From the NCBI RefSeq assembly GCF_954871325.1, contig NC_088776.1, positions 25,840,508 through 25,904,507 of the forward strand: a stretch of 64,000 nucleotides of DNA. The letters are read 5' to 3'. Below the pieces are notes generated by a model. It was not told the DNA's origin. It ran no database searches and worked only from the letters and a program-made list of their open reading frames with translations. The translations under genes and the position numbers were made by a program. This DNA is from Gordionus sp. m RMFG-2023. Its lineage: Eukaryota > Nematomorpha > Gordioida > Chordodea > Parachordodidae. This document shows positions 35,660 through 49,400 of the stretch, one piece after another (position 1 is the first letter of the stretch; each line of letters begins with the position of its first letter).

Positions 35660-36285
35660 TATTACATAGCATAGATCTTCAAAGCCCGGCCCGGTTTGAC
35701 CTGTCAAAAATGCTTGCACAAGGTGACTATCACGGCTCAAAAAATTATTTTATAGACCCGGTCCGTTTAAAAAAATTAACCCGACCCGTTATGATTTTTT
35801 AATCAATTTATTCAGCCCGTACCAATTTTAAGAAAAGTTAGGTCAGGTCAGTATAAGCTTTACGAAAAGCCCCCCCCCCCCCAGGCCTTTTAAATTCGTT
35901 TGTACTATATCTAATTTTTCCCCAATGTCAATTATGGCTCTTATGCAGCTTCTACGGCTATTTATTTCTATTCTACAACAACCGTTTTGTAAATCAGTCG
36001 TGTTTGTATCTCTATTATGCATTTGTAATCGTATCATATAATATCATAATTTTTTCCGAATTTTTTATAATATTATTTATAGATTTGGTATTTTGGCAAA
36101 GAAATAAGGATAGTAATTTATTTTTAAATAGTATAAATCAAAATATTACGTAATATTTCAAAATTTTTATCCCGAAAATTATCTTACAGGTTATTAAATT
36201 GTTTGCCCTGCCCATAATTTTTTTTATAAAACCGCGGCCTGATCAGTGCCTGGCTTTCAAATGGGCCAGGGTTTGCAGATCTCAA
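35660..36285. mobile_element. hAT-like deletion derivative with GC-rich ends
   Basis: The left side TAGATCTTCAAAGCCCGGCC and the right side GGCCAGGGTTTGCAGATCTC are inverted matches. Words such as GACCCGGTCCG and CCCGACCCG lie inside. A run of C sits near 35872-35882. No target duplication could be fixed and no transposase is seen. Confidence 0.5.
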
Positions 36286-36339
36286 TTTTATGGTATGTGA
36301 GTATAATATTTTTTATTATATTATATTTATGAAAAAATA

Positions 36340-36388
36340 TTAATTTCACACTTTTAATATTATTTTTTAAAGAAAGGTGTGAAATTAA
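36340..36388. other. Inverted repeat TTAATTTCACACTTT
   Basis: Positions 36340-36354 and 36373-36388 are nearly perfect inverted copies with an 18-base AT spacer. It is isolated; role unknown. Confidence 0.7.
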
Positions 36389-37373
36389 CGTTTATGATAT
36401 TTCATTTAATATATTTATGCAACAAATAATATTATTAAAGAATATCCAAAAAAAAGTATCACAGCCAGCGCCAGTGACTTCACTGCTAATAGTCAATTTT
36501 TAATTTAATATTAACCAAAAAAATGGTTTTGCTGAATTAAATCTAAGTAAAGCTTTCTTCGCTCCCAAACGACAACAGTGTATCATCTTCATCCCGATAA
36601 ACCCTATTTTTAAAAGGATTTATAATAACTAATAAATCTTTTTAGTAGTATATAAAAAATTGATTAATTAATATTCTTCTATTGTCCTACCTATTATATA
36701 ATATAATAAGGAAGAAAAGAAAATAATATATTACAATTTACAAATAACATTGAGATTTTTCGCATTGATATCTTAAGATAATAGAATAAAATCATAAATT
36801 TTATTTAAAATTTCAATGTTGTTTTTGTTCAACTATCAAATATAAATGTGAAAAATTCTTCTAATCTAAATTACAATTTTTATCTATATATATTTAAAAA
36901 ATGTTGAAAAATTTAAAGTGAAAGTTTACCATGCTTAATCCCCCCTTTATTTTCAAAAGTATGTTAAAAGTATTGTAATGTAGGTTAATTTTAAAAATGT
37001 GTTTTTATTTAAATATTCGTATTATATATTTGTAGTTAGATGTTTAAAAATATTTTTAATCCAAAATCCAATAATTTTATAATCTTAAAAAAATATATTA
37101 TATTATTGTTAATTATCCATGTAATCAATATAAATATGACATTGGTTCTTATATTTTTAATTTTCTTCTCACATCAATTTATAAAATCACAAAAAAATCA
37201 TAATATAAAATAAAGAAAACGACTTTTAAGCAATACTTACTAACAGTGGTCACTGCTCCGATAAAAGAAAAGGAAGCGTGCTAAATTTGCCGAAAAATTG
37301 AATTGACCACACTCAAAATATTTTTTTCTCTAGGAAATGGTTTTTTAAAATAATTTATAAAAATTAAAAACTA
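36389..37373. other. AT-rich stretch without a recognisable gene
   Basis: Nothing codable or repeated was recognised. Confidence 0.5.
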
Positions 37374-37381
37374 GTACTGCT

Positions 37382-38319
37382 TAAAGCCCTACAAGACCCG
37401 AGGGTTATCCAGGAATTTTATTTTAGGCCCGGCCTAATATTTGTTATTAAAAAAAATTAATTAAACATGTTTTTATGATGTAAAAATCTTGTTTTGTCTT
37501 TATCACATATAAATTATCATTTATTTTAATAAAAAAAAGAGAAGTGATGACTTTTAAGTGGACTAAGGAACTAGTTACATTTTTGCGAAAATTTTTGAAA
37601 AATATAACTAGTGATTGTAAATAATTACATTTATTAGAATGTAACAACAAAGTAACTAGTTACTTTTAATATAATTATAAAAATATGTTGATTAATGTAT
37701 AATATCATGAGATGATTTCTCAAATTTAAAATTACTATTTATTCAATATAATCTCACACCTACATGAAATTCTTATAGATAACGTTTGTTTTTTGAGAAA
37801 TCAACTCACAGCTAAGTAAAATTCATTTAAATAACGTTTGTTTAGTGTTGTGAGGCTTATTTAAGGGGAAAAAAACTAGCACAAATTTTGAAAAAATTTA
37901 TTATTAAAGTCACATTAAAATTTATCAAGCTCAAATTTTATGAAAAATAAATGTTATTATATTTATATATCTTTTCTATACAAATTATATAATATTATGA
38001 TTTATTTTTAGTGCAAATAATTATATGGTAAATTTTTTTCAGTGCAATTATTTATTTATTTATATTTTATATTCATTTAAATTTCTTTGATTTAAATTTG
38101 TAAAAATTTTGTATAATAAAAAATTATATTAAGAATGATGGGTTATATATATAAATTATTTATAAAGTAATTTACAATGAAATTTAAGGCTACACTTATA
38201 ATTTTCTATGTTAATTTTTATATTTTTCAAACCCGAGCCTATCCTAACCCGTTTGAATAATTTTTTTTAAACCTAAGCATGGAATATTTTTAAGCCCGAG
38301 TTCGAGCTGCAGGGCTCTA
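37382..38319. mobile_element. hAT-like non-autonomous element
   Basis: The left end TAAAGCCCTACAAGACCCGA and right end CTGCAGGGCTCTA are inverted matches, with CCCGAG-type words inside both. Flanks GTACTGCT (37374-37381) and ATGCTGCT (38320-38327) agree at six of eight bases. No transposase is readable in its 0.9 kb. Confidence 0.6.
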
Positions 38320-38327
38320 ATGCTGCT

Positions 38328-39798
38328 TACAAACAATTTGATTGCTTTTTCAAAAAAAGAAATCTATTGATATAATTTCCAATTAATTGAAATTTTTCAT
38401 ACAAATGTTATGATTAGATTATAAAGAATAATTTATATGAAGGTCTTGCAAAAGCATCTCTAGAATATATTAAAATTTATAGTTTTGAAAATCTTTTTTA
38501 GGATACTGAAATATTATTAAAAATACAAATCGATATGATTTTTTAAAGTCCTTAATCATCTTTAATACAGCTTGTTTTATAATGGAAGAAAAATTAGTCT
38601 TATGTGACATCACACATAATAAAATTAATAAATAATTAATTAGATGTGGTGGAACAGACCAGACCCTGCTGACCCCAACCCTGCAAAATGTTTAAATTAT
38701 AGTGTTATAATATTATGATCAATAAAAAAGACTACCCAAAATTTGGCTCTTAAAATAGGATTTTCGCCTAAAAGTGATATTCAGGAGTGGTTTTTACGTA
38801 TTAGTTGAAACAATGAATCTTTATTTACAATTTATTTAGAAAAATTGATAAAAATTTCAATTTTTTTGAAAATTATTAATAATTTTAATTATAAATTTAA
38901 GAAAATAAAAGATAGGAAATGCTATAAATTAAAATCACCTAATGTTATATTTGAAAAATAAATTAATACATATTTTTTAAAATGAAGAAAAAGAAATAAA
39001 AAACCAATTATTCTATGGCAGAAAAAAAATATAATAAATAAATACAGAATTTGATTTATACATTCAATATAAAAGGATTTAATATTTTACTAGTAAAATA
39101 AAATTATATTTGCCAATTTTTTTCATTTCGCGTTTTTTATAAATATTTTATCAAAGAATCTAAATTATCTTAACTAAATTATTAATAGTTTCAAGTGTTT
39201 ATTAACTCCTAATTTATTTTATAAAGGCCTAGAAATGTTTATTTGTATTGTCCAGTCCATATTTCAATGCGCCGTTGAAGGTATGATGAAAGTATAAAAC
39301 AACTTGAATACAACTATAATTTTATCGATTTTTTCTAAAATAATATATTTTTTTATTGACTAAACGAATCACAATAATATTTGGTAATTCGTATTAGCAA
39401 CATTCGGAATATTTGCGAACAAGTTTGTAATACCTCCATTTTTCTTATCCCTATGCAAAGGTAAAGAAAATTTAATTAAAAAATAATAATTAAGCTTTAT
39501 CTATTTCATGTAATTTGTAATGATATCTTAAATTTTTTTAAACAAAGAGGCCTACTCGGGTTTAAATTCAGAAAAAAAATTGGGTAGGCTGTGGAGCTTA
39601 AATTCAAAAATGGAAATCGCACCGGATTTGAAAAATATAAAAATATTCAATAAATAAATTCGAAAACGATGTTTTCGCTTCTAAAATAAAATGATAACTA
39701 AATTTTTCAGGAAAAAAACTGACAGAAAAAATATTCTTATAAATTTTTTTGGTTCAGAATGAAAAATTTTTAAATCCAAATATTTTATATTTTAAAAG
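38328..39798. other. AT-rich upstream region or intron of the rhotekin-like gene
   Basis: No exon was recognised here. Because the first traced rhotekin exon seems to be entered through a splice acceptor, this may be intron. A GC-containing stretch at 39545-39615 (AGGCCTACTCGGG, later GGGTAGGCTG) looks like the residue of a small palindromic element. Confidence 0.4.
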
Positions 39799-40490
39799 GT
39801 AAACGAAGGAATGAATTCAGAATTACGAAATTGTTTAGAACTGGAATTAAAGTATAGAGATGGGTTAATCAAAATAATTAGAATCTGCGGACAAAATCGA
39901 ATTCAATATATGGAAGCCTGCAAGGAATTATTCGTTTCCAATTACAGAATTAGGAGTTACTTAAGTTACATGGATGAGGAAAAATTTAGCCCACTGAACC
40001 CAATTTTAAACTATAGGAGTAATCCAAATTATCCGTCTGTGGAGCAAAGTACGTTTATGGAACTCAACAAACACCATAATAAATCCAAAATTAATAGTAA
40101 TTTAACAGCGATCAAGTCTCCTTGCGCAGATTTGGCTTCAAAATACAGACTTGTCGGAAAAGACTATTGCCACGACACTGAATGCAAAGAATCTTCAAAC
40201 TCTTCTACTACTGACTCAGGCTTAGGAAACAACCTAGATATCCATTCATGTAGTTCTATTAATAACGATTGCTATTCCACCGATATTAACGCTAACTTTT
40301 ATCCGTTACCCTTAATGGAAAAATGTGAAAACACTTGTATAACCGATATTGCATTGAATAAATATATTGCCTCCGATAAGAAGTTTGATGAAAACAAAAT
40401 GAATGCAGTAGCGATTAACAACGAAATTAAAAATGCACATAAATATGAAACAACTATCACTTCACTCTCTAGCCTAAGAAATAATAGGTA
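39799..40490 (+). CDS. RTKN-like: Rhotekin-like exon with HR1/REM-1 Rho-binding coil
   Basis: The frame opens at an AAAAG acceptor, and the first ATG in frame is at 39811. Residues ~1-55 form the HR1 antiparallel coil; the rest is a low-complexity Ser/Asn-rich linker (SSNSSTTDSGLGNN). The frame stops at 40491, but AATAATAG/GTAATAATT at the end offers a donor. The donor phase does not fit the next traced exon, so a missing exon lies between. Confidence 0.75.
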
Positions 40491-43400
40491 ATAATTATTA
40501 AATAATAGAAAAATATTTAAATTTCTAAACTCAAAGCATAATTACAATACCTTATCTGCCAAATATTTTTAAAAATATATTAAATTTTTTTAGCCTACCT
40601 TTAAAATTACCAAAAATAAAATAATTACAAGGAATTATCTTATTTTGACAGACATTGCACAGACTTACTATGATTATTAATATCACAATTTATTTATAAA
40701 TGACTAATTATAATTAAAATTTTTATTTATATCCGAAATAATATAACATAAAAACCACTTGCTATTGTGATTTTTTATATTATTAAATAAGTATTTATGG
40801 CGTTTGAATAATCGGTTAAGAGCTTCTTATGATTATGAGTCAAGAAGGTATTTTTTTTATGTTTAGTTTCATATTTTATTATGATTTAGGTCAGTGGCGT
40901 ATCCAGGATTTTCTTATAGGGGGGGAATTATATTTCTATTTTAAACTATTATTTACTAATTCGTGCTTATGGATAGGATATTACAAGCCTCTTTTTTATT
41001 ATTTCAAGTTAGGTATATTATATTTAATAAAGTTTTTTTAAATGTAAAGGTTTTTTTAAATGTAAAGGTTTTTTTAAATGTAAAGTTTTTTTTAAATGTA
41101 AAGGTTTTTTTTAAATGTAAAGGTTTTTTTAAATGTAAAGGTTTTTTTAAATGTAAAGTTGAAATAAAGTGTAATGTTATTTTTTTTATAAAATTTGCTT
41201 TAAAAACTAGCCTCAGCTTAAATTCTCATACAATATAAGTAGAATATAATTTTTTTATTGAAAATACTAATAGTAGTGTGTTTAAAATATTGACTAGAAA
41301 ATAATTAAATTAACAAGTTTTTTTAACTTCTTATCAAATACAAGATTTTTAATTATTTCGTTTGTCGTTGGAACCAAATCTCTGTGTATATTTAACAGAG
41401 CTAACCCATTTAGCCGAGATTCAGTACTTCGTAAATATGTTTTCAACCTTCTCAAGTTGGAAAAAGTCCTTTCATTCGTACATGTTGTAATAGGCAAACA
41501 TGCAAGAATATAAAACAACTTCGAAATATTAGAAAATTGAGCCAAGGTTTCTTTACACCGATTGAGCGCATCAATAGCATGCTCAGGTAAAATAGCTAAA
41601 CGTATAAATATTTATACCACATTTCGAATTCACTGAATAAATTTATTTCAGTATAAATCTCATAGGAATAAAATTTTTCTAAATATTTAATTTTACCAAT
41701 AGTGACATTAGAAAATGAAGAAGGATCTTTGGGTAATAAAACTTGAAGATTGCTAAGGACTTGTTTTTTATCTAAAACCCGTACTTTTATTTGCGATAAA
41801 AAAGTATCTAAGAAGGGATGAAAATGGATATTTTATAATATTCTTCAGTTGAGCCAATATTTATTTTCATCTCAATAATGGCCTAGGTGCTAGACGAAGT
41901 TTAATTAGTGTTATATCATAAAATTTAACCTTCGATTCAACGTCTAGATAAATATTATGAAAATATTTTTCTACATTCTATCTTATTGTATGTACCTGTT
42001 CATGTATATTTTCCGCCAAATCAATAACCTGAACCAAATCTGGTTTTTGTAAATTTATACAAAGTAGTGAGCTAAAAATAATTTATTGATGAAACTAGCA
42101 GCAATGATAAACTCTGATTGATCAATTGAATTCAATAATGATATCGCTGCTGACGACACATTACTTTTTTTCATGCTCAGCCTTATTTATAAATTATCGT
42201 TTGATTTCAATCTCTTTGACTAAATATTTTTCCATTTTATTAATATTTTTGAATAATATGTTGGAAAATTGATACTCAAATATTTGTAAAATTTTGATTG
42301 GTGGGGGGGGGGGGGTAAAATTTTTATTAGCTTAAAATGATATTTATGATAGTCAAATTTGCGATGGGGGGGGAATTTCCCCCTTTCCCCCCCATTGGTT
42401 ACGCTCCTGATTTAGGTAGATTTAGGAAATATAGGTTACTATTATTATTATATTTTTAAGGAGGATTTTTTATAAATATAATTTATTAATCCATCTTATA
42501 ATTATTTTGTATTCCAAGTGAATTAATCAAAAGCTAATTCATTATATAATAAATCCACATACTGTATAGATATTTAGTATTGGGATATGGAATTCATGGG
42601 GTTTTGGAATCTCTAAATTATGTTTTACTGAGGGCGCTTTTTAAATTTCGAAAATACGATTTGACCGAAAATGCATTCCAGCATGTATAGAATACCTACC
42701 CCTTAAATTTAAGATAATTTTAGCAGTACAATTTTTCTGTATTTTTTAATCTTATATGAGTTCTAGGCAAAATTGTCTGAAAATTAGAGTGTAGATTCTC
42801 TATACATGTTAGAATATATTTCCGGTGAAATTAGATTTTTCAATTTTAAAATTTAGCCTCAGTAAATCTTTTAAATTGAGAAATTCTAAATATCAAATAT
42901 CCAGTACGACATGTATAACATTAACATAATAGTATATGTAATATATTATTTATATTCGATAGATTTGGTGCTCTAACAAATAATCGTAGTATCGTCTTAT
43001 CTGACAGTATAGAATCTACCAAATATAAGAACGAACACTATTCAAAAATGAATTCTTCTCACGGATCAACTTACAAATACACTGGGAAAATAACTCTTTC
43101 AGGTTCATTTTAAAGAATTCTCTAAAATTTCTCTAGCGATAGTATAGAATCAAATTAGATATCATTTTTTACAGCCAAAATGTGAGTTTTTAACACGAAA
43201 TTCTCCTGAAAAATTTTTGCATCACGGAGTTGGTAAAATGACTTCCTGATGTAGAGAAGACCATGAAGCACTTAATATCAACCTGAACCGTTATGTAAAA
43301 AGTTATGGGTTCGGTTCAATAATGATTGGTTTAAAAATAGTATAATATATCTATTCGCAGGGTAGGTCAAAAAGTAATAATAATGTGCGTTGGTTAAGTT

Positions 43401-46400
43401 ATGTACATAACTTAATTAACTCTCCTATTATAAGGGGAAGTAAAATATTTTAATTCAAAAAAATAGATTATTTTTATTATTTTGAAGCTGTTAAGAATGC
43501 CATGTAACCAGGGTTTCGAACCGTTAAGTATAGCGGTTAGGTTCGGTTTTAGTTTAAAATTTAATAGAGGTTTTGTTCCATTCCGGTTTTTTTTGAAAAA
43601 ATTTATATTAGTTCGGTTCGATTTATAATTTATAACGGTTTTTCTCGGTTTGTTCCGGTTTTTATAAATTTGATTTTTTAAAAAAATTTAATCATAAACC
43701 ATATACATTAATCTTAGAGAAAAATCTTTTTAATTTATATTTATATAATTTCTTATTTAATTTAACTTTGATAATCTAATAGATATTTTTTTATTAAACT
43801 TAGTAAATATAAATAGACACATTAATCTTTTATATTTCATAAATAAATTAGATAAAAACAAACATGCGCAAATACAATGAGGAATAAAATAACGCATAAA
43901 TATAATGGGATTTATACTATTTATGTTTAAAAAGAGAATTAGAACGGATAACTGAAATATTTTCTAATATTTCAGGATTTAATTTAATTCTCTGCCAAGA
44001 GAGTATAAACTTAAAACTAAAAAATGCTCTATGGATACCTGTGTAGCTGGACTGGAACTACTAGCACAATTATAGCTAACTTATAAAGTTCTGGCATACT
44101 ATTCTTTACATTTTCCCAATAATTTAAAATATTAGTATCTTTTTCTAATCTCTCTATATTATCAAATGATCGAATTATATATATTCTATTTCTATATATT
44201 TATTATAATTTTCTTCAAGAGAATTATTTTATTAAAGCTTTCCGACTTTAATAAATATTCAAAATCATCATCTAAATTATCTATCGAATATGAACACATA
44301 GGCATCACATCTAGAATTTCAATATTCTGATTATTTAAATTTTGTATCAAGTTCCAAATTTTAAAAAGATGCTTTTTGGCGATCTCTTTTTCTTCAAATG
44401 TTAAAAATCAGTACTTGATTTTTATTAGATGTAGTTATTAATGATAGAATTATGAAATTATTTGCAAGTATAATTATAAAAGCTAATTAATAACTGATAT
44501 ATATAAATATAAGAATAAATTTGTTAGTTTAACCAAGAATAGTTTTGATGATTTTAAGATTATATCTTATCTAAATAACTGGTAATTTGCCTAATCTCTA
44601 TTATTGAGTATTTAAAGTAAAAACAATAAACTTGGTATTGATCGATATGTAAATAATATAAAAAAATTTTAATTTGAAAAGAAATCACTAATTTAAAAAT
44701 TGCCCCCGAAAATTAAAACTTCAAATATTTAATAATTTAAAATTTATTATTTTTTAAAATAGTTTTGAATCGCTATAAAAAACAGTTCGATTCGCTCTTT
44801 TTATATTTTCTTTATAACGGTTCGAATACGGTTCAGAAAATTATAACGCCGGTTTGGCGGTTCAGTTTGAAACCCTGCATGTATCCATTACATTTGTATG
44901 AATTGATATATTTTATTTTTTATATAATATTATAAAATTTTGATTGTACTACATATAATTATAGAAATTATTTAGCTAAATAGAGTAATCCATAAAATTT
45001 AAATATGATGATATTTATGTTAAATTTGATCAATTTTAGCCATATAAATGCTCATAACTCCTAGTCCCGCTTTCAACCCAGTTTAGGATTTATAAAACAG
45101 TTTATACATCCACGGAAAAAAATTATCCTCTTTTTCTATGGCCATTTTATGTTTTGTACTTACGGTATTTGGTATTAATAGGGTTGTTATCACATTTATT
45201 TATAAGTCATATTAAAGATCTATTATTAAGCTATATGATAAAACTTGATTGCTCTAACTTAATTTATTCTTGAGATATTTGAAAATTAAAGTGCATTTTG
45301 TCAAAAATATACCATTCTTCCGCTCTTTAAACGACCAAATCTTAGCGAGTAAGTAGTGAGGAAGTAAAATTTCTTTTTTTTTCTTATAGTATATACTCCA
45401 ATATACAAAATTTATAAAAAATTCTGAGTGGGTGGGGTTGAAACCTCGATTGATTTGATATGAAATTTACCATATATATAAATCACGCATTTTTTCTCCT
45501 CTCAGGAAGTCCCCGGATGTCCAAACTAATCATACATAAGAATTATTTATATATCCTATTCTTATTTTGTTAACTTACAATTATTTTAATTATATATCGA
45601 AGAGATTTAATGTTAAACTCTTTTTCTTCAAATAACCGTATTACAGTGGCGTAGCCAGGATTTATCCATTGGGGGGGGGGCTAATATTTTTTTTGGGGGG
45701 GGGGGCTTCGTTCCCAAACCCTATTTTTAAATTTTGCTAATATTATGTGCTTTATTAGTGTCAAATAACTATTAGTGTTGCTAAACGGCTCTTTTTGAGC
45801 CGATTTTTAAAAACGACTAACTCAATATTTCATCCTGAATAATATTAAGCAAGACTGAAGATTTTGTTTGTAGAAGGAACAAAGGTTTGAACATCTATTA
45901 ACAAAATCTCAAGGCTTAGGCAATATTTTTCTGGCTAAAATATTGAGTTAGCCGTTTTTAAAAATCGTCTCAAACGAGCCGTTTAACAACATTACCATAT
46001 AGTAGCCAGCATAAATGAAAGAATATTAGTAACAGAATTTTGGCCAAATTTATGGTTAATAAGCGGCTGGAAACGTTATTCTAAAAATTTTATCAATGTT
46101 TAATAAATTGTAAATTAATCTATCCAGTGTAGAAAAAAGAAAAAAATTTGCCCCCCAAACTTTCCATTTTTATGATCACTCAATATAACTTATTGAGTGT
46201 TAAAATTAATAATTTTAATTAAATTTTAGAGAATTTCATTATAGATTTTATTTATTGTTAAAATAATATGGTATAAATAACTTCATCCCTTATTTATTTT
46301 AATGATAAAATACAATAAAATAAATTTCAAAATGTAGAAATTTTATATAGATTATTATATTAAAAATTTATTGTATACAAATATATTTAAAAAAATATAA

Positions 46401-49400
46401 TTCAATAAAATATAAGTAATTCTTGTACGGTATTATTTTAAAAAAATATAATTTAAATAAAATATAAGTAATTCTTGTACGGTATTATTTAAAAAAAATA
46501 AATTAAATAATTAATACAAATGAATCAAAATATAAATAATTCATATTGCAAATGCAATAGTTTTATTAAAAATAGGCAGAGAATCTAAAATGCAATTACA
46601 CATGGAAAGGGCCTGCAAAGCATTTTTTGGACTCAAAGATTATTCTATTTTATCAAGATTTTTATACCAAAATACGACATCACAGTAACTTATATGCGAT
46701 CCTGATAAATCATTAGAATAAAATGAGATTTTCTTAATATCCTCTCGCGTTTCAAGTGTAATCAACAATTCAGACTCAACTGACAGAAGAAAATAAAAGC
46801 TTTTTAAAATAAAATTGTGACTAATAAATCTTTCATTTAATAAATAAAAATGTAGAATAAAATATTTATTTTATAAAAATCCTCAATCGTAGATGCATCA
46901 ATATTTAAGCGATTGGACTCTCTAAAAACTACTCTAGGTTTAAAAATTTCAATCCCAAACATATTAGCGATCTCCTTTACTTTCTCGTATATTTCATGAA
47001 ATTTTCATTTATTATCTCTGATATTTGTTAATATTTCAACATTATCCATTGCCCTATTCATAACCTCCCTTAAATCCAAATCAATTTTTTGTAGCATTTT
47101 GCTAAAATCATATTTCATATGTATAATTTAATAAAAAATATACACATTGAATTGATATTAAAAATGTGGCTTCGTAATAGCCTGCAAAAGATTATCAGCA
47201 TCTGCGGAATCCTATACTTTGCTTGATATGTAGAATTCGAGAGCTGCAAAAGTAACTAGCTGCAAAAGTAACTTCATATAATTCTATGAAAAGTCTCACT
47301 GATTGTTGTCTTTCAATAAATAGTTGTGCAAAATCTTTTTAGTTTTTTTTTGATTATTTGAATCAATATCATAAACGTTCGGTTAAAAGGCTGCCTCTTC
47401 TTGGGTGGTGTGAAAAAGTCACAAACCGACGATATTGTTTCTATATTTAAAAATATATTAGAATTTTAAAAAGATACCTATAATACATAATAAAATCCAA
47501 TAAATTCCAATTAAATTAAAATATTTTTACGTAAACTGTTCCGGATGTCTCGAATTTCGCATGCCTCATATATCATCAAATTAGGCAATGTGAACTACAG
47601 TGACATATAGAGATGTGATAAAGCTGTCTAATTCTTGACTGCACTCCTTTAACGTGACCAATCAGGGAACTCTATCATATCCTTCATTAGATTTAAATTT
47701 AAATCTAGGTCTTAAATGGATGCTAAAATTTATTAGCTAACGTCTTTGATTTAGTGTCATGTAAGTCAATAAATTGAACAAAGTGTTCGTTCATTTTGAA
47801 ATCACCTGATTCCATATCAATAAACCTTACTGCTATGGATAATTGCTCTATGCTACCAACATCGAAGTCTCATCTGCCAAAATACTAAAAAATGGTGATG
47901 CTTTCACTTTTGAAGAAATTTCTTTCAATATGAACCTATTTGCATATGGCTATTATTTCATTTTGAATAATTGGACTAAGGTAGGGTAGGTGGCATTTTT
48001 AGCAGAGCTTTCAAAAAGCTTTATATAGTTATCATTATTATTACATAAAAGTTTCAATAATTCCTTGAAATTCCCTTCATTATGAGAAATTTATTCATGA
48101 ATTGAAACCGTTTTTTAAATAAAATTATTCGCAATAAGAAAAAAATCTAAAAAAAAGATTTTCTAAAAAATTTCGGAGGTTATGGGGGGGGGGGTTTCAA
48201 CCCCAAACCCCCACCCCCTTGTCTACGCCACTGCCGTAATGTGACCATTATATATTTTCTCTAAACGATAGCTGCATGCCAAACTCTGGCTATTAATATA
48301 ACTCACTAAGAAAAAGGTTTTAAATCGATTCGAGAAAATTATAAAATTTGGTTAAGATGTAGATTCACTTATAACTTTACGCACTCTGGTTTTCTGCTGA
48401 ATCTTGGCAAAAGTATTTATAATTTGTGTAAAGATCGTTAAGCCAATTTAATGGAGCGTGATTTTTAATTTATAAATTACATTCAAATAATAATGTCCTT
48501 TTTCACAAACATATTGACGTTTTTTAGGAAGATTATGTCCATCCTTTTTCTTCTAACTAGATTGAAAAAAGAAAAGTTGTTCTATGTTTTTTAAAAAGGG
48601 CATTAATGCCCAAAAAAGCTATACAAAAAATGAAGACGTTCCTTCCTTAGGCATATATAAATCCTTTATGTTTGTTCTTCTATTAAATTTTATTTTATTT
48701 AAAATAAAGTTAATACGTTAATATTATAAATTAACATTGATTGGAGAGTGAAAACTTTTTTCATATATTTTTCTTTATATTAAAAAAAATTGATAAAATA
48801 TGTTTGCTCTACAAATCATAATTTAATATATAGATTTTATTATTGTTATAGATATAAGAATACCTTTGTTGTGGACAGAAAAAGAACACTTTAAATCGGT
48901 AAAAATCAAAGCCAAAATTTCTGGTGAGTTTATTTGTTTATATATCTTTATATATTGATCTGTATAGGACCTTAATTTTCCAGCACTACCTGTAATTTTT
49001 TAAAAAAATTTGTCCCACCCGATTTCGAACTAATTTTTTTTATTTGTCCTGAAAAGCCCGTCTAAAAATTAATTGTGCACCTGGCCCGAATATATTTAAA
49101 TATATACATAAATTTTTTTTATTCTTTATAATTATTACCTCTTGTTTTATTTTTGAATCTTTTATATATATAATATAGATATTAGAGATGTTATTACAAA
49201 TAAAATATCAACTTCAATAAAAACAATTTATTTAATATTTAATTATTTAGAAAATACTACTACTATCAAAAATAATAATAATTAAACAAATAATAATATA
49301 ATTTTAATAAATTATATATACTTTTGATAATGTTTTCTGAAAATATGGTGTAAATGATCAAAGGCTTAATATTGAAGTCGAATGGAGGCTTTGAGTTAAG

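Larger units (their letters stand above)
40892..42409 (-). mobile_element. hAT transposon fossil in rhotekin intron, perfect TSD
   Basis: The left end CAGTGGCGTATCCAGGA and the right end GGTTACGCTCCTG are inverted matches. The 8-bp duplication ATTTAGGT is perfect at 40884-40891 and 42410-42417. G runs lie inside the right end. Its right end is shared with the MITEs at 26099 and 27010, so it is their likely source family. Confidence 0.95.
45644..48233 (-). mobile_element. hAT transposon fossil, CAGTGGCGTAGCCAGG ends
   Basis: The left end CAGTGGCGTAGCCAGG and right end GTCTACGCCACTG are inverted matches with G runs inside both. Flanks CCGTATTA (45636-45643) and CCGTAATG (48234-48241) agree at six of eight bases. 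Minus-strand transposase remnants from 48120 to 46560 include a NEGNF(R/K)ELLKLLC region and an AKNATYLxP region matching the 13084 family at moderate similarity, all broken. Confidence 0.85.

Noticed and set aside
35580-35660. YADD reverse-transcriptase motif on the plus strand near 35598
   Set aside because: The four residues occur in a short frame with no other RT motif around them in the right order; likely chance.
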